Below, in pieces: positions 58,313-64,000 of a stretch of 64,000 nucleotides of DNA; within the stretch, counting starts at the first letter, position 1, and each line of letters starts with the position of its first letter. This DNA comes from Brevibacillus parabrevis. Lineage in GTDB: Bacteria; Bacillota; Bacilli; Brevibacillales; Brevibacillaceae. Where the stretch lies: NCBI RefSeq assembly GCF_003710905.1, contig NZ_RHHV01000012.1, positions 1 through 64,000 on the forward strand. The letters run 5' to 3'. The notes under the pieces were generated by a model. The model worked only from the letters and a program-made list of their open reading frames with translations. It was not told the DNA's origin and made no database searches. The position numbers and the translations under genes were made by a program.

Positions 58313-59326
58313 ATGGGCAATCGTTCCCCGATTTTGGAGGTGCGACAGCTTCAAACCCATTTTCGCAGCGGCCATGGCGTCGTCAAAGCGGTGAACGGCG
58401 TGGATTTGACCGTATATGCAGGGGAAACGGTGGGGCTTGTCGGCGAATCAGGCTGCGGCAAGAGCGTTACATCGCTGTCGGTGATGGGGCTGCTCCCCAA
58501 GCCGGCCGCGGCGATTGTGGGGGGCACGATCCATTTTGCCGGGCGCGATATTACCCATCTTCCCGAAAAGCAGATGCGCAAGCTGCGCGGAAATGAGATG
58601 TCGATGATTTTTCAGGAGCCGATGACTTCGCTCAATCCGGTGTTTACGATCGGACAGCAGATGGCGGAACCGCTCAGGCAGCACACGAGTCTGACGAAGC
58701 GGCAAATCCGCGAAAAAATGGTGGAAATGCTGCAATCGGTAGGGATTCCCCGCGCTGGGCAAATCATCGACGAGTATCCGCATCAGTTGTCGGGCGGGAT
58801 GCGTCAGCGTGTCATGATTTCGCTGGCGATGCTGTGCCAGCCCAAGCTTTTGATCGCCGACGAGCCGACGACTGCTCTGGATGTGACGATTCAGGCGCAA
58901 ATTTTGCAGCTGATGAAGGAGATCAAGCAAAAGCAGCAAATGGCGATGCTGCTCATCACGCATGACCTCGGCGTCGTCGCGGAGATGTGCGACCGGGTTG
59001 TCGTCATGTACGGCGGGCAGGTGGTAGAGAGTGCGGAGGTGCGGACGATTTTTGACCAGCCGCGCCACCCGTACACACAAGGCTTGCTGGCCTCGATGCC
59101 AAATGCCAACGAGCGCAAGGGGGAGCTGAAAGCGATCCCGGGAAGCGTCCCGCGCCCGGATGAGGTCGGGCAAGGCTGCACCTTCGCGCCGCGCTGCTCG
59201 CAGGCGATGGAACGGTGCCGTCATGACAGGCCGCCACTTGTGGCTTTGCCGAGGCAGTCATGTCGCTGCTGGCTGTATGCGGGCGAGGAGGAGACTGCAT
59301 TGGAGGAGGTGGCCCATGCGACCTGA
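58313..59326 (+). CDS. ABC transporter ATP-binding protein (DppD/OppD type)
   Basis: ATG 58313 behind GAAGGAGGTGAGC gives 337 residues: Walker A GESGCGKS, Q-loop FQEPMTSLNPVF, signature LSGGMRQR, Walker B LLIADEPTTALD, switch THD. The C-terminal oligopeptide domain has CTFAPRC and a further C-rich end (QSCRCWLY) that may hold a 4Fe-4S cluster, as known in this family. Overlaps the next gene by 11 bp. Confidence 0.95.
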   Translation: MGNRSPILEVRQLQTHFRSGHGVVKAVNGVDLTVYAGETVGLVGESGCGKSVTSLSVMGLLPKPAAAIVGGTIHFAGRDITHLPEKQMRKLRGNEMSMIFQEPMTSLNPVFTIGQQMAEPLRQHTSLTKRQIREKMVEMLQSVGIPRAGQIIDEYPHQLSGGMRQRVMISLAMLCQPKLLIADEPTTALDVTIQAQILQLMKEIKQKQQMAMLLITHDLGVVAEMCDRVVVMYGGQVVESAEVRTIFDQPRHPYTQGLLASMPNANERKGELKAIPGSVPRPDEVGQGCTFAPRCSQAMERCRHDRPPLVALPRQSCRCWLYAGEEETALEEVAHAT

Positions 59327-60281
59327 GCCGCTTTTGGAAGTCAAGCATCTGAAAAAATATTATGAGTTGAAAAAGGGCTGGTTTTCGCCCAAGCAGCAGG
59401 TGAAAGCGGTCGATGACGTCTCGTTCACAGTGTATCGCGGCGAGACGTACGGGCTGGTAGGGGAGAGCGGATGCGGCAAATCGACGACGGGCCGGGCGAT
59501 TTTGCGGCTGCAAGAGGCGAATGCGGGCGAAATCTGGTTTGCCGGGGAAAATGTCGCGCGATTGCCGTATGAAAGGATGCGCCGCCTCCGCCGGAGGATG
59601 CAGATGGTCTTCCAGGACCCGTACGCTTCGCTCAACCCGAAGAAAACGATCTTGCAAATTTTAACCGAGCCGCTGCGGGTGCACGGCCTGTACAGCCCGG
59701 ACGAACGCGTGAAAAAGGCGAGCGAGATTTTAAAAATTGTCGGCTTGTCTGACTATCATCTGCATTCGTATCCGCACGAATTTTCCGGCGGACAGCGCCA
59801 GCGAATCGGGATCGCCAAGGCCGTCATCCTCCAGCCTGACCTGATTGTGGCGGATGAGCCAGTATCTGCGCTGGATGTATCGATCCAGTCGCAGGTGATC
59901 AATCTGCTGCTGCAATTGCAGCGCGAGTTTCATTTGACCTACATTTTTATTTCCCACGATCTGGGTGTGGTTCGCCACATCACGGACCGGGTCGGAGTCA
60001 TGTACCTTGGCAAGCTGGTAGAACAGGCGCAGACGGAAAAGCTGTTCCAAGAACCGAAGCATCCGTACACACAGGCGCTTTTGTCTGCCGTTCCGATCAC
60101 GCATCCAGACGATACGAGAGAGCGGATCATCCTCAGCGGCGATGTGCCAAGCCCGCTCGATCCGCCGCAAGGCTGCACGTTTCATCCGCGCTGTCCCGCG
60201 TGCATGGAGGTTTGCCGGACGGAAAAGCCGCCCGTCGTCGATCTGGGCGAGCACATCGTCGCCTGCCACCTGTACGTGTAA
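59316..60281 (+). CDS. ABC transporter ATP-binding protein (DppF/OppF type)
   Basis: ATG 59316 behind GGAGGAGGTGG gives 321 residues: Walker A GESGCGKST, Q-loop FQDPYASLNPKKT, signature FSGGQRQR, Walker B LIVADEPVSALD, SHD switch, and the C-terminal CTFHPRCPACMEVC cluster motif. Completes the five-component importer. Confidence 0.95.
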   Translation: MRPEPLLEVKHLKKYYELKKGWFSPKQQVKAVDDVSFTVYRGETYGLVGESGCGKSTTGRAILRLQEANAGEIWFAGENVARLPYERMRRLRRRMQMVFQDPYASLNPKKTILQILTEPLRVHGLYSPDERVKKASEILKIVGLSDYHLHSYPHEFSGGQRQRIGIAKAVILQPDLIVADEPVSALDVSIQSQVINLLLQLQREFHLTYIFISHDLGVVRHITDRVGVMYLGKLVEQAQTEKLFQEPKHPYTQALLSAVPITHPDDTRERIILSGDVPSPLDPPQGCTFHPRCPACMEVCRTEKPPVVDLGEHIVACHLYV

Positions 60282-60312
60282 ATCCCATTTTGCCAGAAAA
60301 GAGGAGATGTTC

Positions 60313-61494
60313 ATGTTACTCGCGATTTCCAAAGCCGAAATTTTGCAGCGCCAGCAAATGTTTTTTGCCAAAGTCCAGGAGAAGCAGCTCGACTGCGCGA
60401 TCTTGTTTGGGGTCACCGATATTTTTTATTTGACGGGCTTTCATTTCCACCCGACAGAGCGGCCGATCGGCTTTTTCATCGCACCGAATCAGGAAACCCA
60501 TCTGTTCGTTCCTGCCCTGGAGCATGAGCACGCAGAAGAGTTTGCCTGCGTCGACAAGGTGCACTCGTATCCGGAATACCCCGGACTGCGCCACCCGATG
60601 GAGTATTTCAAGGACGCGCTCGTAGAAGCTGGATTTGCGGGAAAACGCGTAGGGTTTGACGCAGATGGTTACGGCTCTTCGATGGGGTATCGCGGGCCGA
60701 AGGTGAGTCAGTTTTTGGAAGCAGAGTCGTTTGCGTCGATATACGGTGTCGTGGAAGAAATGCGCGTGGTCAAATCGCCAGCGGAAATCGAGCTGATCAA
60801 GGAATCGTGCCGCTGGGGCAATCTCGCCCACCGCTTGCTGCAAAAGTATTCGAAGCCGGGATTAAGCGAGATCGAGATTACGACTCGCGCCAGCTCCGAG
60901 GCGACGATGGCGATGATCGAGACGTTGGGACCGGATTACAAGCCGCACGGCAACACGGCTTACGCGATTTTCCGCGGACAGGTAGGCGCGATGTCGGCTT
61001 TCCCGCACGCCGTGACGCAAAATCTCGTTCTGAAAAAAGGCGATACGCTCGTCACGGGAGCGGCAGGAGAAGTGTGGGGCTACCACAGCGAGCTGGAGCG
61101 GACGATGTTTGTCCAGGAAGCGAGCAAAGAGCAGGAAACGTATTTTCAATACATGCTGGAAGCCCAGGACGTCGCTTTTCAACACATCAAGCCGGGTATC
61201 CCGATGTCGCAGGTGGAAGAAGCTGTGCAAGCCTATTTTAAAGAAAAAAATATTCAGCATCTGACCGCACACCATACAGGACATGCGATCGGGCTGCTCG
61301 GTCATGAAGCGCCGTTTTTTGACCTGGGCGACCATACGATTATTCAGCCAGGCATGGTGTTGACCGTAGAGCCGGGAATATACGTGCGCGGCCTGGGCGG
61401 GTTCCGCCATTCGGACACGGTGGCTGTTACGGCAGATGGCATCGAGATGCTGACGTACTATCCGCGCGACCTGGCCTCGCTGATTTGCGTGTAG
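60313..61494 (+). CDS. M24-fold protein lacking most metal ligands (creatinase/DoeA-like)
   Basis: ATG 60313 behind AGAGGAG gives 393 residues: N-terminal creatinase-like domain and a pita-bread C-terminal domain. In metallo-prolidases the ligands are D, D, H, E, E. Here LVTGAAGEVWGYHSELERT has Gly249 and Glu260 for the two Asp; His324 (TGHAIGLLGHEAPF) and Glu353 (VEPGIYV) remain; the last Glu is Ser367 (GFRHSDTVAVT). This pattern belongs to the subgroup with creatinase and ectoine hydrolase DoeA, which open C-N bonds without the usual dinuclear centre. Located 31 bp after the ABC genes, it probably degrades the imported compound. Confidence 0.88.
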   Translation: MLLAISKAEILQRQQMFFAKVQEKQLDCAILFGVTDIFYLTGFHFHPTERPIGFFIAPNQETHLFVPALEHEHAEEFACVDKVHSYPEYPGLRHPMEYFKDALVEAGFAGKRVGFDADGYGSSMGYRGPKVSQFLEAESFASIYGVVEEMRVVKSPAEIELIKESCRWGNLAHRLLQKYSKPGLSEIEITTRASSEATMAMIETLGPDYKPHGNTAYAIFRGQVGAMSAFPHAVTQNLVLKKGDTLVTGAAGEVWGYHSELERTMFVQEASKEQETYFQYMLEAQDVAFQHIKPGIPMSQVEEAVQAYFKEKNIQHLTAHHTGHAIGLLGHEAPFFDLGDHTIIQPGMVLTVEPGIYVRGLGGFRHSDTVAVTADGIEMLTYYPRDLASLICV

Positions 61495-61541
61495 ACGCCA
61501 GCCACTCGGCAAACGCATCATGTATGCACGAGAGGCATTTA

Positions 61542-61585
61542 CAAAAGAACACCTTCGCTCCTGCTTTGGGCGAGGTGTTCTTTTG
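61542..61585 (+). terminator. Terminator of the ABC/M24 operon
   Basis: AAAAGAACACCTTCGC...GCGAGGTGTTCTTTT is a very strong stem followed by TTTTGATG. Confidence 0.9.
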
Positions 61586-61593
61586 ATGTTTGG

Positions 61594-61839
61594 CTGCGCT
61601 CTTTCTGAGGCCATTGCTTTTGGTTCCAAGGACAGTGCCAGATCATGTTTTCCTTTGACGTAGCCTGCGGGGTGCAGCATGTCGATAATCGGTTTGGCTT
61701 TCAGACCAGGAACAGCTGTGCTGCCGATATGGTGGATGGTGACGAGATTGTCTTGAAACACATTCCGCAGCAGCTCGGCCTCCTTGGCAAATTGTTCAGC
61801 CCAACGCTGGTCATAAGGATGTACTTCGATTTTTCGCAC
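61594..61839 (-). pseudogene. grpB-family gene with an internal deletion
   Basis: The frame from 61839 begins RKIEVHPYDQRWAEQFAKEA and continues FQDNLVTIHHIGSTAVPGLK, AKPIIDML, the N-terminal third of GrpB-family nucleotidyltransferase-like proteins. It then jumps to GYVKGKHDLALSLEPKAM, which resembles their last helix, so about 90 central residues are missing and the natural stop is lost; the frame runs on through the operon terminator. Confidence 0.7.
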
Positions 61840-61885
61840 GACAGACTCATTCGTTTCGGCGGCGAGGTTATTTTCGTTCGTGACA

Positions 61886-61928
61886 GAAAAAGGCCCGGAC
61901 TTTCTGGATGTGCCAAAGGTCCGGACCT
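61886..61928. terminator. Bidirectional terminator
   Basis: AAAAAGGCCCGGAC pairs with GTCCGGACCTTTTT; on the minus strand it follows the small membrane gene below. Confidence 0.75.
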
Positions 61929-61947
61929 TTTTGTTCGTTTATCGCGT

Positions 61948-62127
61948 TTATTTCCGATTAGGCGACCATTCGCTAGGCGCCGATCCGGACGCTTGGTTCA
62001 GCGGTGCGGCTACTTGCACACGCGGCGGGTTGGTCACTTCCAGCGTAATCATCGATGTGACGACCGCTTGCATGGTCACGATCAGGTACGTTCAAAAAAA
62101 GATGGCTTTCCAATTGGGTAATTCCAA
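61948..62127 (-). pseudogene. Small one-helix membrane protein gene with an in-frame TGA at codon 12
   Basis: From TTG 62127 (after AAGAAGGAG) the frame reads MELPNWKAIFF, then TGA (62092-62094), then in the same frame TYLIVTMQAVVTSMITLEVT, NPPRVQVAAPLNQASGSAPS, EWSPNRK and TAA (61948-61950). Together they form a plausible single-pass membrane protein; a TGG-to-TGA change would explain the stop. Promoter and terminator are intact. Alternatively a shorter protein starts at GTG or ATG just after the TGA. Confidence 0.55.
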
Positions 62128-62163
62128 CGAAAATCGTTTCTCCTTCTTGTTCTCGATGGCTCT

Positions 62164-62193
62164 ATTATACGATTCGCGCAGAACGGCAGGCAA
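62164..62193 (-). promoter_or_regulatory. Promoter of the TGA-containing small membrane gene
   Basis: On the minus strand TTGCCT (62193-62188), an 18-bp spacer and TATAAT (62169-62164) precede the start codon by about 36 bp. Confidence 0.6.
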
Positions 62194-62425
62194 AGTCGCC
62201 ATTTCCGCATTTTGGGCGATTTTCCGGCGGGAAAGGGCATGGCGGGCAAGCCACTTTTCGCGCTCGTGTTGTATGTAGCTCGCACTCGCTGGCAATCCCC
62301 CGCACGTTATGTTCGAAAAATCTCTGGAAAAAAACCGCACTGCGCGAGGCTTTTATGGTTTAATCTACGGTATCAGATTGCGTATGGCATGCCGTGTCCC
62401 GCGGCAGCGAAAGGAAGTCGTTAGC

Positions 62426-63115
62426 ATGAGTCAGGCCAACATTTTGCTGATTGAAGATGAAAAGAAAATCGCCCGCCTGCTGAAGCTGGAGCTGGAATAC
62501 GAAGGATATGAAGTGACGGTCGCAGAGGATGGAGCAGCCGGATTGGACTGTTTCAAAAGCGCAGCGTGGGATTTGGTCCTTTTGGACGTGATGATCCCGC
62601 GACTGAGCGGGATGGAGGTGCTGCGGCGGATTCGCACGTCAGACACCTTGACTCCGGTCATTTTGGTGACCGCCAGAGACTCGCTGCCCGACAAAGTCAG
62701 CGGACTGGATTTGGGGGCGAATGATTACATCACGAAGCCGTTTGCCATCGAGGAGCTGCTTGCCCGGATTCGCGCGTGCTTGCGCATGGCTGGGGCGCGA
62801 AAAAAAGAAGAGGAAGAGGCGCCGCTGCGCGTGGGCGATTTGTTTGTCGACGAGAAGAAACGGCTCGTCATGCGCGGCGAATCGCCAGTGGAGCTGACGC
62901 CGCGAGAGTTCGATCTGCTCGTCTATCTGGTGCGGCATGTCAACCAGGTACTCGGCCGGGAGCAAATTTTGAACGAAGTGTGGGGCTATGACTACTACGG
63001 CGATACGAATATCGTCGATGTGTACATCCGTTATTTGCGCAAAAAGCTGGACGATCCTGCTCATCCTCCGCTCATCTCGACGGTGCGGGGAATCGGGTAT
63101 TCGCTGAAGGAGTAG
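62426..63115 (+). CDS. OmpR-family response regulator
   Basis: ATG 62426 behind AAAGGAAG gives 229 residues. Receiver domain: ILLIEDEKKIARLLKLELEY (acidic pocket), LVLLDVMIPRLSG (phospho-Asp), VTARDS, and ANDYITKPF (Lys). C-terminal winged helix: LRVGDLFVDEKKRLVMRGE, LTPREFDLLVYLVRHVNQVL, YGDTNIVDVYIRYLRKKLDD, TVRGIGYSL. It is paired with the kinase 5 bp downstream. Targets unknown. Confidence 0.95.
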   Translation: MSQANILLIEDEKKIARLLKLELEYEGYEVTVAEDGAAGLDCFKSAAWDLVLLDVMIPRLSGMEVLRRIRTSDTLTPVILVTARDSLPDKVSGLDLGANDYITKPFAIEELLARIRACLRMAGARKKEEEEAPLRVGDLFVDEKKRLVMRGESPVELTPREFDLLVYLVRHVNQVLGREQILNEVWGYDYYGDTNIVDVYIRYLRKKLDDPAHPPLISTVRGIGYSLKE

Positions 63116-63120
63116 AAGGG

Positions 63121-64000
63121 ATGACGATTCGCAGCAAAATTCATCTGTTTTCAACCGTGTGGCTCGTGCTCGTGCTGTGTATTATCAACACCTCGATCTA
63201 CTGGCTTTTTTACAAGCAAATGACCGGGCTGGAATTGGAGCGGCTTCAACTGCAGAGCGAAAAAATCGCGCAGCGGCTGCATGAAGCAGGCAGTCAGGCA
63301 GATGCGACTGAGCTTTTGCAAGCGTATTTGGCGCCGATTGAGATGATCCGTATCGTGAATCAACAGTCGCATCCGGTAGTGACAGCGACGAAAGATGTGG
63401 ACTATGCCAGCTGGCGACCTGTATACAGTGCGCAAGAAACGTACCAGGTTGTGGAAAAGGCTGGCGTGCTGCATGCTGTCGGCCAGGTGCCGATGATTGC
63501 GGGTGACGGCAGCGTCATGTCTCTGGAAGTAACCACGGGCTTGTCGCACGTACAAGAAACGATGCAAACATTGCTCATCGTGCTACTGGTCGCTTCGCTC
63601 GTCGTCTTGCTGCCGTCGTTTCTTGCCGGCCGGATGCTCGCAAAACTCATCGTGGAGCCGATCCGCTCCCTGATTCGCACGATGGAAGAAATCCAGAAAA
63701 AAGGTCAGTTCAAAAAGCTGGAACTGCAAGCGAAATCCAACGACGAGCTGTACCAGATGGGGGATACGTTCAACAAAATGATGGACATTCTCCAGCTGCA
63801 CTTTGCGAAGCAGCAGCAGTTCGTCCTCGATGCGTCCCACGAGTTGAAGACCCCGCTCACCGTGATCGAAGGATATGCGACCATGCTGAAACGATGGGGG
63901 ATGAACAAGCCGGAGCTGTTGGAAGAGTCTGTCGAGGCGATCTATTCCGAAGCGGTGCGGATGAAAAAGCTGACGCGGCAAATGCTGATGCTGGCGAACC
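63121..64000 (+). CDS. Sensor histidine kinase (cut by the window end)
   Basis: ATG 63121; 293 residues are seen before the window ends. Helix 1 (FSTVWLVLVLCIINTSIYWL), an extracytoplasmic domain of about 130 residues, helix 2 (LLIVLLVASLVVLLPSFLAG), a HAMP linker (IVEPIRSLIRTMEEIQ), and the dimerisation/phosphoacceptor helix FVLDASHELKTPLTVIEGYA with the His to be phosphorylated. The ATPase domain lies beyond 64000. It forms a two-component system with the preceding regulator. Confidence 0.93.
   Translation, partial: MTIRSKIHLFSTVWLVLVLCIINTSIYWLFYKQMTGLELERLQLQSEKIAQRLHEAGSQADATELLQAYLAPIEMIRIVNQQSHPVVTATKDVDYASWRPVYSAQETYQVVEKAGVLHAVGQVPMIAGDGSVMSLEVTTGLSHVQETMQTLLIVLLVASLVVLLPSFLAGRMLAKLIVEPIRSLIRTMEEIQKKGQFKKLELQAKSNDELYQMGDTFNKMMDILQLHFAKQQQFVLDASHELKTPLTVIEGYATMLKRWGMNKPELLEESVEAIYSEAVRMKKLTRQMLMLAN

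Noticed and set aside
61645..62121. Possible plus-strand gene behind the M24 operon
   Set aside because: It is antisense to the GrpB remnant and the small membrane gene, which both give recognisable or coherent proteins.

Overview
The window looks like chromosomal DNA of a Brevibacillus-type, spore-forming Firmicute. This is an inference from gene content: a CYP102-type P450/reductase fusion, a B. subtilis-type Fnr with C-terminal cysteines, YwiC, an FmdAB pair under sigma-54 control, AGGAGG ribosome binding sites, and frequent TTG/GTG starts. No rRNA operon or CRISPR array was seen. Two tRNA genes (Ile2-CAT, Val-GAC) lie at the left end.

Layout. (1) 1-6.4 kb is an accessory, decayed zone. 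It holds the tRNA pair, an integrase remnant next to tRNA-Val with a second copy of the tRNA T-arm about 0.85 kb away, two 3' remnants of group II introns each abutting the C-terminus of an Fn3-like surface protein, a secreted helical protein, a mini WYL protein and a broken vanW-like gene. (2) 6.4-20.3 kb mixes an SBBP-repeat protein, small ASCH, GNAT and DJ-1/PfpI genes, a discoidin-domain exoprotein, a Gly-rich exoprotein beside a two-helix membrane protein, several small orphan genes, a small membrane gene with an in-frame TGA, a HutG-like gene fragment and gltS. (3) 20.3-27 kb carries TetR plus the CYP102-like P450, an EamA exporter divergent from an Lrp regulator, and a HAD phosphatase. 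(4) 27-38.4 kb is an anaerobic nitrogen-oxide block: hcp, hemerythrin, narK fused to a PAS domain, fnr, a NasC/NarB-type molybdoenzyme with membrane, 4Fe-4S and Tat-Rieske subunits, a second hemerythrin and ywiC. Fnr-like palindromes precede nearly every transcription unit, in most cases about 41.5 bp from a predicted start. (5) 38.4-41.2 kb is hsdM-hsdS without hsdR. (6) 41.2-48.5 kb holds an amine oxidase, small genes, a MutS2-like ATPase behind a long leader with a short ORF and two terminators, and an APH-type kinase. (7) 48.5-54.6 kb holds a sigma-54 activator divergent from fmdA-fmdB, an AT-rich membrane gene and a GAF/PucR regulator. (8) 54.8-61.5 kb is a five-gene peptide/opine-type ABC importer plus a creatinase-like M24 protein. 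(9) 61.6-64 kb has two broken genes and an OmpR-type response regulator with a sensor kinase cut by the window end.

The strongest candidate for something undescribed is the leader at 44350-44797. It has a good promoter, a 7-residue ORF, mutually exclusive hairpins with an explicit antiterminator pairing, and two intrinsic terminators ahead of a MutS2-like ATPase lacking the Smr domain. This is the architecture of antibiotic-inducible ribosome-stalling attenuators, here placed on a gene related to a ribosome-splitting factor. Second is the Fnr-controlled nitrate module built on an assimilatory-type catalytic subunit, with a NarK-PAS fusion whose own leader contains a terminator.
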